Shown one piece after another: positions 49,080 through 57,062 of a DNA stretch of 64,000 nucleotides. The DNA is from Sphingopyxis yananensis (GTDB taxonomy: Bacteria; Pseudomonadota; Alphaproteobacteria; Sphingomonadales; Sphingomonadaceae). Position numbers and translations under genes: made by a program. The stretch spans positions 234,959-298,958 of the forward strand of contig NZ_JAJEWI010000001.1 of NCBI RefSeq assembly GCF_020687785.1, given 5' to 3'. The stretch's first letter is position 1, and every line of letters starts with the position of its first letter. Under the pieces are notes generated by a model. The model was not told the DNA's origin, ran no database searches, and saw nothing but the letters and a program-made list of their open reading frames with translations.

Positions 49080-49147
49080 AATTTGAAGGACATTCCCCTA
49101 GACCTTAAACGCACTTTGCATCATATTGCATCTGCTCACGCGTAGGT

Positions 49148-49203
49148 GGCAACGGAAGCTAAAATATAAAATGCAACCGTTGCCGGTATTGCGGTGTTAC
49201 CGC
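49148..49203 (+). promoter_or_regulatory. Two inverted repeats upstream of hfq
   Basis: GGCAACGG (49148-49155) and CCGTTGCC (49177-49184) form a perfect 8-bp inverted repeat around an AT-rich core containing TATAAAAT-like sequence. GCGGT-GTT-ACCGC at 49191-49203 forms a second hairpin 8 bases before the AGGAG site. The first may be an operator or mRNA stem, the second could affect hfq translation. Confidence 0.4.
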
Positions 49204-49221
49204 CAAAAATAGGAGACCAAT

Positions 49222-49716
49222 GTGTCCAATAAAAACCAGAATCTACAAGATGTTTTCCTCAACGCGCTGCGTCGCAGCAAAACTCCCGTTACGATGTTCC
49301 TCGTCAAGGGCGTCAAGCTTCAAGGCATTATCACTTGGTTTGATAATTTCTCGCTGCTGCTACGCCGCGATGGTCAATCGCAACTGGTATATAAGCACGC
49401 AATTTCAACGATCATGCCATCGCATGATTTCGAACTCGCGTCGCTAGGTGAAAATATCCACGCACCATCCGCTGCCAAAGGCAAGGCCTTGCAAGATGTG
49501 TTCTTAAACGCTGTGCGCCGGTCAGAAGAGCCCGTGACCATGTTCTTGGTCAACGGTGTGATGCTGCAAGGCGACATTGTCGCTTTCGACCTATTCTGTA
49601 TGCTGTTGGAACGTGAGCGTCAGGTTCAACTGGTATATAAGCACGCAATTTCAACGGTTCAACCAAATGGGCCGATCAACCTGACGGAAACGGATGACGA
49701 AGCAGAAGATAATTGA
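49222..49716 (+). CDS. hfq: Tandem (double Sm-domain) RNA chaperone Hfq
   Basis: A 164-residue Hfq with two complete Sm domains in one chain, about residues 7-67 and 89-149, joined by a linker near [12 protein letters not shown]. Each copy has LQDVFLNA(L/V)RRS (rim Arg pair), a KGVKLQG or NGVMLQG loop, FDxF and YKHAIST (proximal U-binding). In copy 2 the distal-face Lys is Met. Normal Hfq is about 70-100 residues and hexameric; three of these chains could make one ring. The start is GTG 49222, six bases behind AGGAG; the overlapping ATG is in another frame. The acidic tail ([10 protein letters not shown]) may act in autoinhibition. It overlaps hflX if that gene begins at 49694. Confidence 0.95.
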   Translation: MSNKNQNLQDVFLNALRRSKTPVTMFLVKGVKLQGIITWFDNFSLLLRRDGQSQLVYKHAISTIMPSHDFELASLGENIHAPSAAKGKALQDVFLNAVRRSEEPVTMFLVNGVMLQGDIVAFDLFCMLLERERQVQLVYKHAISTVQPNGPINLTETDDEAEDN

Positions 49717-49735
49717 TCAGTCATCTGAGATCCGT

Positions 49736-51139
49736 ATGAACGATGAACGCATAGAGGTTACGCGTGGTGCCAAGGCCCTGCTGATTGTACCCCAATGGTA
49801 TAGTCAGGGTCTGCCACGCGACTCGGAAGCACGCGTGGGCGAGGCGACTGGCCTTGCCCACGCTATCGGCCTTTATGTGGTGGCTGTTCACGCCCTACGC
49901 CTACGCCAAACCCGCGCCGCGACGTTAATTGGCGTTGGACAAATTGAAACGATCAAGCCGGACATTGTGGCAAAAGATGTTCAGTTGGTGATCGTCGATG
50001 CATCTTTATCGGCCATTCAACAGCGCAATCTGGAAACCGAATTGGGTGCCAAGGTCATTGACCGAACCGGCCTGATCTTGGAAATTTTTGGCGAACGGGC
50101 CGCAACTGCCGAAGGGCGATTGCAGGTCGAATTGGCGCATCTCGATTATCAAGCCGGTCGCTTGGTCCGTAGCTGGACACACTTGGAACGCCAGCGCGGC
50201 GGCTTTGGTTTTCTTGGCGGACCTGGCGAAACCCAGATTGAGGCCGACCGCCGGATGATCCGCAATCGCATGGCCCGCATTCGCCGTCAACTGGAGGACG
50301 CGCGCCGTACCCGCAAATTACAACGCGCAAAACGCCAGCGTGCGCCGTGGCCCGTGGTGGCCTTGGTTGGCTATACCAATGCTGGAAAATCAACCTTCTT
50401 CAACCATTTGACGGGCAGTGACGTCATGGCAGAGGATATGTTGTTCGCAACCCTAGACCCAACGATGCGCGAAATTCGCTTGCCGGGTATCGACAAAGCC
50501 ATTTTGTCGGACACGGTCGGATTTGTGTCGGACCTGCCGACCGAATTGGTCGCGGCATTCCGCGCAACGCTTGAAGAAGTCACGACCGCAGATTTGATCG
50601 TCCATGTCCGTGATATTGTGCATCCCGATACCGAAGCGCAATATGAGGATGTCCGTCAAATTCTGGAATCGCTGGGCGTCAACGGACGCGAAAGCGAAGG
50701 GGAAGGGGAGGATGATCAGGAACCCATCCCGCAGATCGAGATTTGGAACAAAATTGACACGGCCACGCCCGAACAGCGTGCCGATATCATCGCCAGCGCC
50801 AAACACCGCGCGGATGTCGCCATTATGTCCGCTTTTACAGGCGAAAATGTCGATGGGGCGCGGGCCTTAATGGCGTCCGTTCTGACGTCATTGCACCAAA
50901 AATGCCGGATATTTTTGCGCTATGATCAAGGGGACGCCAACGCATGGCTCTATGCGCGGGGCGACATTTTGGCTGACGAAGCAGCCGAAGATGGCCATTG
51001 GATAACCACCCGTCTTGACCCGGCGGACATGGCCCGTTTCAATCGCCTATGGCCGGGCCATTTGGATGGAGCAGACGAAATTTTTCGCGACGAAGAACCG
51101 ACATCGGTCCCTTATGACCCGCTCGCTACCGACGAGTAA
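49736..51139 (+). CDS. hflX: Ribosome-associated GTPase HflX
   Basis: A GTPase of about 467 residues. The N-terminal HflX domain ends in the RGGFGFLGGPGETQIEADRR signature with a glycine-rich loop, a coiled-coil region follows, and the G domain has GYTNAGKSTFFNHL (G1), DPTMRE (G2 region), DTVGFVSDLP (G3) and NKID (G4). HflX splits stalled ribosomes, mainly under heat stress. ATG 49736 (MNDERIEVTRGAKALL) gives the usual N-terminus; ATG 49694 is in frame and would overlap hfq by 23 bases. The hfq-hflX order is conserved. Confidence 0.93.
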   Translation: MNDERIEVTRGAKALLIVPQWYSQGLPRDSEARVGEATGLAHAIGLYVVAVHALRLRQTRAATLIGVGQIETIKPDIVAKDVQLVIVDASLSAIQQRNLETELGAKVIDRTGLILEIFGERAATAEGRLQVELAHLDYQAGRLVRSWTHLERQRGGFGFLGGPGETQIEADRRMIRNRMARIRRQLEDARRTRKLQRAKRQRAPWPVVALVGYTNAGKSTFFNHLTGSDVMAEDMLFATLDPTMREIRLPGIDKAILSDTVGFVSDLPTELVAAFRATLEEVTTADLIVHVRDIVHPDTEAQYEDVRQILESLGVNGRESEGEGEDDQEPIPQIEIWNKIDTATPEQRADIIASAKHRADVAIMSAFTGENVDGARALMASVLTSLHQKCRIFLRYDQGDANAWLYARGDILADEAAEDGHWITTRLDPADMARFNRLWPGHLDGADEIFRDEEPTSVPYDPLATDE

Positions 51140-51151
51140 AATATTAAAGTG

Positions 51152-51185
51152 AATTCCAAGATATTATCTCCAATATCTTGGAATT
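51152..51185. terminator. 14-bp perfect hairpin between hflX and mazG
   Basis: AATTCCAAGATATT, loop ATCTCC, AATATCTTGGAATT. It begins 12 bases after the hflX stop and overlaps the stop codon of the convergent mazG gene, so it can end both transcripts. It has no G+C-rich base, which is unusual for a strong terminator. Confidence 0.6.
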
Positions 51186-51978
51186 ACGCCTTTTCGCTGT
51201 CCTTAACCTGCGCCCAATAATGTTCCAATTGGTCCAATGTCAGGCCATCTAAGGGGCTATTTGCCAATTTTTCGACGGTCGAAAAGCGGCGGGAAAATTT
51301 GGCATTGGCGGCCGTTAGCGCCGCTTCGGAATCGACGCCCAAGTGACGGGCATAATTCACCACCGCGAACAGCAAATCGCCAATTTCTTCGGCGCGATGC
51401 TCATCATTTTTGGCGTCATCGACCTCGGCCAATTCTTCCAAAATTTTCGCGCGCGGACCATCAATATCGGGCCAGTCAAAACCAACACGCGCGACGCGAG
51501 ATTGAATTTTCTGGGCACGCATCAGCGCGGGAAGGGAGAGGGCGATTCCATCCAGCAACTGGCGTTCACCCTTGCTTGCCCGTTCGGCGGCTTTAATTTC
51601 TTCCCATTGACGTTTGACATCGTCGGTCTTGGTGTCGCCAAAAATATGCGGATGGCGGCGTTCCATCTTGTCGCAAATGGCGGCGCAAACATCATCAAAG
51701 GCAAATATATTTTTGTCGGCCGCAATCTGGCTGTGAAAAACCACCTGCAGCAACAAATCGCCCAGTTCATCTTTAATGGCGTCGCCATCACCGGATTGGA
51801 TGGCATCCGCCACCTCATAGGCTTCTTCGATGGTGTAGCGCGCGATGCTTTCAAAATCTTGGGCCAAATCCCATTCGCATCCGCCATCGGGGTTGCGAAG
51901 CTGGGCCATGATCGCCAGCAAACGGTCCATTGGCTTTATCACATCGGCGGGGGATTTGATGGTGTTTGGCAAAGACAT
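51184..51978 (-). CDS. mazG: Nucleoside triphosphate pyrophosphohydrolase MazG
   Basis: A 264-residue MazG with the usual two MazG domains. Domain 1 contains YTIEEAYEVADAIQ and DELGDLLLQVVFHSQIA, domain 2 contains LEELAEVDDA and EEIGDLLFAVVNYARHLG, each giving EExxE-type and ExxD metal ligands. It hydrolyses NTPs to NMPs and pyrophosphate, cleaning the nucleotide pool. The length is normal. It is convergent with hflX. Confidence 0.95.
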   Translation of the reverse strand: MSLPNTIKSPADVIKPMDRLLAIMAQLRNPDGGCEWDLAQDFESIARYTIEEAYEVADAIQSGDGDAIKDELGDLLLQVVFHSQIAADKNIFAFDDVCAAICDKMERRHPHIFGDTKTDDVKRQWEEIKAAERASKGERQLLDGIALSLPALMRAQKIQSRVARVGFDWPDIDGPRAKILEELAEVDDAKNDEHRAEEIGDLLFAVVNYARHLGVDSEAALTAANAKFSRRFSTVEKLANSPLDGLTLDQLEHYWAQVKDSEKA

Positions 51979-52052
51979 GCAATAATCCGATAATATATAT
52001 TATGTTAAATTATCATAAAATCGACCAACGCCGATCAACCTTGGGCTGGCTT

Positions 52053-52229
52053 TTATCCCAGCCCCTGCCACCAACTGGCAACCGCAAACATGACAGCAAA
52101 AATGGCAATCCAAATCAGCGCCATTTTCAGCACATCGCCAATCGGCAAGCGCCGCGCGACCAAGGCGCTGATGACCAAGGTAAAGGCACCAATAAACCAA
52201 ATGGTTTGAACGATGCCGTCACCTGTCAT
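52053..52229 (-). CDS. 58-residue membrane protein with two hydrophobic segments
   Basis: A short gene in the gap between the MBL hydrolase and mazG. ATG 52229 overlaps the hydrolase stop by ATGA, and TAA is at 52055-52053. The product has two membrane helices, TIWFIGAFTLVISALVA and MALIWIAIFAVMFAVAS, separated by RRLPIGDVLK, and ends WWQGLG. Translational coupling, a positive-inside loop and full length between genes make it credible. I recognise no named family. It is the likely end of the metG-tatD-MBL series. Confidence 0.8.
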   Translation of the reverse strand: MTGDGIVQTIWFIGAFTLVISALVARRLPIGDVLKMALIWIAIFAVMFAVASWWQGLG

Positions 52230-52990
52230 AACTGCACTTCCAATCCGTCAAAGCCGGCTTCGACATTATCGGGCAATTCCGATGACACATCCGCATAGTC
52301 CATACTATTATCCATATGGGTAATAATGGCTCGAGGATTGCCGACCTTTTTGATCGCGTCCAGCGACATTTTCAAATGCGGATGGGTCGGATGCGGATAG
52401 CGGCGCAGCGCATCGATCACGAACAAATCGACACCTTGGAAAAAGTCGACCATTTCATCCGTGAATTTGGAAAAATCGGTGGCATATCCAATTTTATGGG
52501 CGCCATCGCTGAACACCAAGCCAGTCGCCTTGATGGGGCCATGGGGCATTTCAATCGCCGACACTTCAATCGGCCCGATGGATTGATGATCCAATAAATC
52601 AATCGGATCCACCGACGCCGGATAACCAGCATTGCCAGCAAAAGCATAAGTGAAACGCCATTTCAAAATATCCAGCACATGATTGCGAGCATAGGCTGGC
52701 ACAGGCGAACGGCGACGGTTCATGATCTGGCGCAAATCATCCAGCCCATGGCAATGGTCCGCATGTTCATGCGTCCAGATAACAGCGTCCACTTCACCAA
52801 CTTCAGCACGCAACAACTGCATTCGCATATCGGGACTGGTGTCCACCAAAATGCGAAAACCGCCCAGGCTGATCAAAATGGAGGCACGGGTTCGAAAGTT
52901 CAGCGGATTATCTGGATCGCAATCGCCCCAGTCATTGCCGATGCGCGGCACACCCGACGATGTACCACATCCCAAAATCCGTACCTTCAT
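52226..52990 (-). CDS. MBL-fold metallohydrolase, PhnP/phosphodiesterase-like
   Basis: A 254-residue metallo-beta-lactamase fold protein. It opens with MKVRILGCGTSSGVPRIG, as in cyclic-phosphate phosphodiesterases, and has the metal motif WTHEHADHCHGLDDLRQI near residues 74-91, EMPHG as a further ligand and ITHMDNSMDY at the end. Relatives cleave phosphoribosyl cyclic phosphate (PhnP) or act on tRNA ends; no phn genes are near. It lies behind metG and tatD in alphaproteobacteria regularly. The stop overlaps the start of a small membrane protein gene. Confidence 0.9.
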   Translation of the reverse strand: MKVRILGCGTSSGVPRIGNDWGDCDPDNPLNFRTRASILISLGGFRILVDTSPDMRMQLLRAEVGEVDAVIWTHEHADHCHGLDDLRQIMNRRRSPVPAYARNHVLDILKWRFTYAFAGNAGYPASVDPIDLLDHQSIGPIEVSAIEMPHGPIKATGLVFSDGAHKIGYATDFSKFTDEMVDFFQGVDLFVIDALRRYPHPTHPHLKMSLDAIKKVGNPRAIITHMDNSMDYADVSSELPDNVEAGFDGLEVQL

Positions 52991-53003
52991 GGTTTCATGC
53001 GTT

Positions 53004-53780
53004 TCATACCGATGCTTTACTGAACAATTGATAGAAATTACGAGAGCTTATCTCAGCGAGTTCGTCCCTATCCTCCTCGCGCAGCTTCGCCAGAAATTCC
53101 AGCGTATCTGCGACAAAGGCAGGCTCGCCCGTTTTCCCACGATGCGGCACAGGCGCCAAAAAAGGCGAGTCCGTTTCAACCAACAAGCGATCTTGCGGCA
53201 ACCATTTCGCGGTTGCCTGCAATTCCGCCGCATTTTTGAACGTTACAATACCAGAGATAGAGATGTAAAATCCCAAGTCCAAGGCCTTGCGTGCAAAATC
53301 ATCGCTGGCGGTAAAGCAGTGAATGACGCCGCGATACGGTGCCCTGCCCATTTCGTCCGCCATGATGGCCAAGGTGTCATCCTCTGCATCGCGGGTGTGG
53401 ACGATCAACGGCAAGTCCGTTTGCTGACACGCATGAATATGCGTGCGAAAACTGCTTTGCTGCTGGTCACGGTCCGACTTGTCATAATAATAATCAAGGC
53501 CGGTTTCACCAATGGCGATGATACGCGGATGGGCTGCCCTCCCCACCAGTTTTTCGGTGTCGATATGGGGGTGTTGATCGGCATCATGGGGATGAATGCC
53601 GACGCTGGCCCACACATCATTGTGGCGTTCCGCCGTTGCCAACACATCATCCCACTCGCTTTCGCGTGTAGAAATGTTCAGCATAGCCGTCACCCCCCGC
53701 GCCCGCGCACGGTCCAGAACGTCATTTTGCTGTTCCGCAAGGCCCTTGTAATTCAGGTGACAGTGGGAATCGACCAGCAT
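53004..53780 (-). CDS. tatD: TatD family metal-dependent deoxyribonuclease
   Basis: A 258-residue TIM-barrel hydrolase. Metal ligands are visible in MLVDSHCHLNYKG (HxH), IGETGLDYYYD (Glu), VHTRDA, VIHCFTA and VETDSPFLAPVPHRG (Asp). TatD proteins are Mg-dependent 3'-5' exonucleases used in DNA repair or D-aminoacyl release. Its ATG overlaps the metG stop by one base. The length is normal. Confidence 0.94.
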   Translation of the reverse strand: MLVDSHCHLNYKGLAEQQNDVLDRARARGVTAMLNISTRESEWDDVLATAERHNDVWASVGIHPHDADQHPHIDTEKLVGRAAHPRIIAIGETGLDYYYDKSDRDQQQSSFRTHIHACQQTDLPLIVHTRDAEDDTLAIMADEMGRAPYRGVIHCFTASDDFARKALDLGFYISISGIVTFKNAAELQATAKWLPQDRLLVETDSPFLAPVPHRGKTGEPAFVADTLEFLAKLREEDRDELAEISSRNFYQLFSKASV

Positions 53781-55357
53781 CAGGTCTGCCCTACCCCCTC
53801 TGCGCCTTCCGGCAAGTCCAAACGCGGGAAGATTGGCACAGGTTGACCAATCTTACACCCGCTGGCGATCAGCTTGTCGAACCATTGGTCATCGGCCAAG
53901 GCCGCATAGTCACGCGCATCAGCATCAATACCCATCTGATCCAACAGCTTATCAGCTGATGCTGGCACAACGGGTCGAATAGCAATGGCCAAGGCCCTGA
54001 CAGCCTTGAACAAAGTCATCAGCACGGCGCGCATACGTTCATGGTCTGTCTTGCGCAGCCCCCATGGTGCCTGTGTATCAACATATTGATTGGACGCGAA
54101 AACCGAACGGATCCAATCTTCGATACCAACCGAAAATGCCAATTCATCAAAGGCGGTGGGCAGTTGCTCACGGGCCATGGTGAAAATATCAGCCAATAAG
54201 GCTTCATCATCGGCATGAACTTCATAATCATTGGACAGAGTGCCATCCAAATTCTTGAAGATCATTGACAAACTGCGCTGGGCCAAATTGCCAAAGCTGT
54301 TGGCCAAATCGGCGTTTGCGGTGCGCACAATGGCTTCTGGAGAATAGGTGCCATCTTGCCCAAAGCTCACTTCCCGCAACAGATAATAGCGCATCTGATC
54401 GACGCCAAATTGGTCGGCCAAATCCATCGGGTCCACGACATTGCCCAAGGATTTGGACATTTTTTCGCCGCGGTTCAGCAAGAAACCATGGCCAAAAATC
54501 TGGCTCGGCAGCGGCAGATTGGCGCTCATCAAAAAGGCGGGCCAATAGACCGTGTGGAAACGGACAATATCCTTGCCGATCATATGGATATTGGCGGGCC
54601 AATATTTGGCGAAATCGCCATCCGTGTCGGGATATCCGATACCCGACAAATAAGCCGTCAGGGCATCCACCCAAACATACATCACATGGCCATCGCTGTC
54701 CGGAACCTGCACGCCCCAATCAAAGCTGGTGCGCGATACGCTCAGATCCTTCAGCCCGCCCTCGACAAAGCGCAGCACCTCATTCCGGCGGCTTTCGGGG
54801 CGGATAAAGTCGGGGTTGGATTCATAAAGCGCCAGCAACTTGTCCTGATATTTGGACAGCGCGAAAAACCATGTTTCCTCGGCGGTCCATTCCACCGGCG
54901 TCCCTTGGGGGGACAGGCGAACGCCCCCTTCCCCATCCGTCAATTCGCTTTCGTCGTAAAAGGCTTCGTCGCGAACGCTATACCAGCCTTCATAACGGTC
55001 CAGATACAGGTCGCCATTGGCCTTCATGGCGTTCCAGAGCGCCTGCGACGCCTTGTGATGCGATGGTTCGGACGTCCGAACAAATTTATCATAGCTGATG
55101 TTCAGCTTGGCAGCCATCGCCTTGAAATGATCAGCCATTTCTGTCGCGAAATCCAAGGTTTCGCGGCCCGCCGCACGGGCGGTTTGAACCATTTTCAATC
55201 CATGTTCATCGGTGCCCGTGATCATGCGTACATCGCGGCCACGTGCGCGTTGGAAACGCGCCATGACGTCGGTCGCAATAGATTCATAGGCATGGCCGAT
55301 ATGGGGGCGACCATTGGGATAGCTGATGGCGGTGGTGATATAAAATGGTTCAGACAT
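53780..55357 (-). CDS. metG: Methionyl-tRNA synthetase
   Basis: A 525-residue class I aminoacyl-tRNA synthetase charging tRNA-Met. The HIGH motif is PNGRPHIGHAYES near residues 13-25 and the KMSKS loop is NRGEKMSKSLGNVVDP near 305-320. The insertion is short, without four-Cys zinc knuckles, and there is no C-terminal dimerisation domain, which fits the MetG1 form of alphaproteobacteria. It is followed by tatD in a coupled manner and preceded by holB after 38 bases. Confidence 0.95.
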   Translation of the reverse strand: MSEPFYITTAISYPNGRPHIGHAYESIATDVMARFQRARGRDVRMITGTDEHGLKMVQTARAAGRETLDFATEMADHFKAMAAKLNISYDKFVRTSEPSHHKASQALWNAMKANGDLYLDRYEGWYSVRDEAFYDESELTDGEGGVRLSPQGTPVEWTAEETWFFALSKYQDKLLALYESNPDFIRPESRRNEVLRFVEGGLKDLSVSRTSFDWGVQVPDSDGHVMYVWVDALTAYLSGIGYPDTDGDFAKYWPANIHMIGKDIVRFHTVYWPAFLMSANLPLPSQIFGHGFLLNRGEKMSKSLGNVVDPMDLADQFGVDQMRYYLLREVSFGQDGTYSPEAIVRTANADLANSFGNLAQRSLSMIFKNLDGTLSNDYEVHADDEALLADIFTMAREQLPTAFDELAFSVGIEDWIRSVFASNQYVDTQAPWGLRKTDHERMRAVLMTLFKAVRALAIAIRPVVPASADKLLDQMGIDADARDYAALADDQWFDKLIASGCKIGQPVPIFPRLDLPEGAEGVGQT

Positions 55358-55395
55358 GGCCGCGCTTTAGCGGCTTGCGGCGCATAGGGAAAGCG

Positions 55396-56427
55396 TCAGC
55401 GTGCACCCTGCGCAAAATGCGGTGAAAGTTCAGCCAAAATATTGCCAATGGCAAAGCCAATCATCGCCCCATCATAGCTGCCCGCAATCGCGCCGCGCGT
55501 GGTTTTATGAATGGCGTCCCATTGCGCCAACACCGGTCCAAGCGCAGAAATTGGGCATTTTCGGGCCATATCGGCAATCAATCCTGGCACCAGATCAATC
55601 ACCAGTTCTAACTTTTCGCGATTGGCGACGCCCGCCACGCTTTTCGACAATTCGGCCCGTAAAATATTTTGCGGGTCGCCCGTTCGGACAATCGCCAGCA
55701 ATTTTTCCTCGATGGATAGAACATCGCTGTCGATCAATGCCAAGGCCTTGCCCGGTACGCCGCCCGATGCGGCGGCAATGGCGCGAATGTCCGACCGGTC
55801 GAGCATGGGCCGAATGGATTGCAACCAGCCTTCCACCTGATCCTGTTGGACGGGCTGAAAACGCAGCAAGCGGCACCGCGAACGGATGGTCGGCAGCAAT
55901 TTGCCCGGTGAATGGCTGACCAGGAAAAACAAAGTCTTGGCGGGCGGTTCTTCCAATGTTTTTAACAAAGCATTGGCCCCCGCCACCTCCAGATCATCGA
56001 CCGCATCAATGATGATGACCCGCCATGAACCCATAGATAGCGACATTTGCAAGCGGCGGATCATCTGCCGGACCTGATCAATGCTGATGCTGCGGGCGAT
56101 ATCCTTGGCTTTATCCTTGTCAGCGTCTTTGGCCTTGGACTTGCCCTTATCTTTGTCCTTCGCTTGGCGGCTGAGCATCAAAATCTCGGGATGATTGCCC
56201 GCGTCAAACAAGCGGGCCGCCGCCGCGTCGCCTTCGTCATCCAAAGACGCCGCATCGCCAGATCCGGCTGGACCGTGGGTGGCCAAGAAACGCGCCACGC
56301 GCATGGCAAAGGCCGCCTTCCCCATCGACTGCGGCCCCGCCAGCAACCAAGCATGATGCAGGCGTCCGCTTTTCCATGCATCCAAAAAGGCAGTCTCGGC
56401 GCCCTCTAGCCCGATTAACTCAGCCAT
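55396..56427 (-). CDS. holB: DNA polymerase III delta prime subunit with a charged insertion
   Basis: A 343-residue clamp-loader subunit. It begins with HAWLLAGPQSMGKAAFAMRV in the P-loop position and shows LEEPPAKTLFFLVSHSPGKL (the conserved sensor region) and SRCRLLRFQPV (the SRC motif). Residues 89-109 (56101-56163) are a run of Lys and Asp with a few Gly/Ala (for example AKDKDKGKSKAKDADKDKAK), absent from most family members I know. tmk overlaps its start by 13 bases, so both are coupled. The family's role is loading the beta clamp. Confidence 0.9.
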   Translation of the reverse strand: MAELIGLEGAETAFLDAWKSGRLHHAWLLAGPQSMGKAAFAMRVARFLATHGPAGSGDAASLDDEGDAAAARLFDAGNHPEILMLSRQAKDKDKGKSKAKDADKDKAKDIARSISIDQVRQMIRRLQMSLSMGSWRVIIIDAVDDLEVAGANALLKTLEEPPAKTLFFLVSHSPGKLLPTIRSRCRLLRFQPVQQDQVEGWLQSIRPMLDRSDIRAIAAASGGVPGKALALIDSDVLSIEEKLLAIVRTGDPQNILRAELSKSVAGVANREKLELVIDLVPGLIADMARKCPISALGPVLAQWDAIHKTTRGAIAGSYDGAMIGFAIGNILAELSPHFAQGAR

Positions 56428-57062
56428 GGCGTCAATTCCTGCCAGATGTGCTGCGTGACCTGCTCGGCGCTGTCGTCGGCGTCAATGACGCGCCAACGGG
56501 CGGGGTCTTCGGCGGCCATCGCCAAAAAGCGTTGGTTCAAGCGCGCTTGATATTCCGAAGACTTGCTGCCCATTCGGTCCGAACCGCCCACATCACGCAC
56601 CGACAAACGCGCTGCGGCTTTGTCGGGCGCTAGGGTCAGCAAAAATGTTCGGTCGGGCAACAGGCCATCGCTGCCAATGCGGTGCAGCGCCATGACGTCG
56701 GTATCGCTTAGGCCCCCGCCGCCGCCCTGATAAGCGCGTGTGCTGTCAACATAGCGGTCACAGATCACCCACGCGCCGCGTTCCAGTGCGGGCAAGATGG
56801 TTTTGGCGACATGGTCCGCCCGCGCCGCTGCAAACAACAATGCCTCTGCCCGCGCGTTCCAGCGGTCATCGCTGCCTTCCATCAACAATTTGCGAATGGC
56901 CTCCGCCCCCGCGCTGCCACCCGGTTCGCGGGTCACAATATGGTCGATGCCAGCGTCCGTAAACGCGTCGCTCAGACGGGATATTTGCGTTGATTTTCCA
57001 ACGCCCTCGCCGCCTTCCAGCGTGATAAATCTTGCTGTCACAGCCCCGTCATCCGATGCCAT
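56415..57062 (-). CDS. tmk: Thymidylate kinase
   Basis: A 215-residue kinase converting dTMP to dTDP. The P-loop is LEGGEGVGKSTQISRL, the substrate DRx segment is CDRYVDSTRAYQGGG, and TREPGG lies near residue 46. The length and motif order are normal. It overlaps the carboxypeptidase gene by 25 bases at its start and holB by 13 bases at its end. Confidence 0.95.
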   Translation of the reverse strand: MASDDGAVTARFITLEGGEGVGKSTQISRLSDAFTDAGIDHIVTREPGGSAGAEAIRKLLMEGSDDRWNARAEALLFAAARADHVAKTILPALERGAWVICDRYVDSTRAYQGGGGGLSDTDVMALHRIGSDGLLPDRTFLLTLAPDKAAARLSVRDVGGSDRMGSKSSEYQARLNQRFLAMAAEDPARWRVIDADDSAEQVTQHIWQELTPWLS

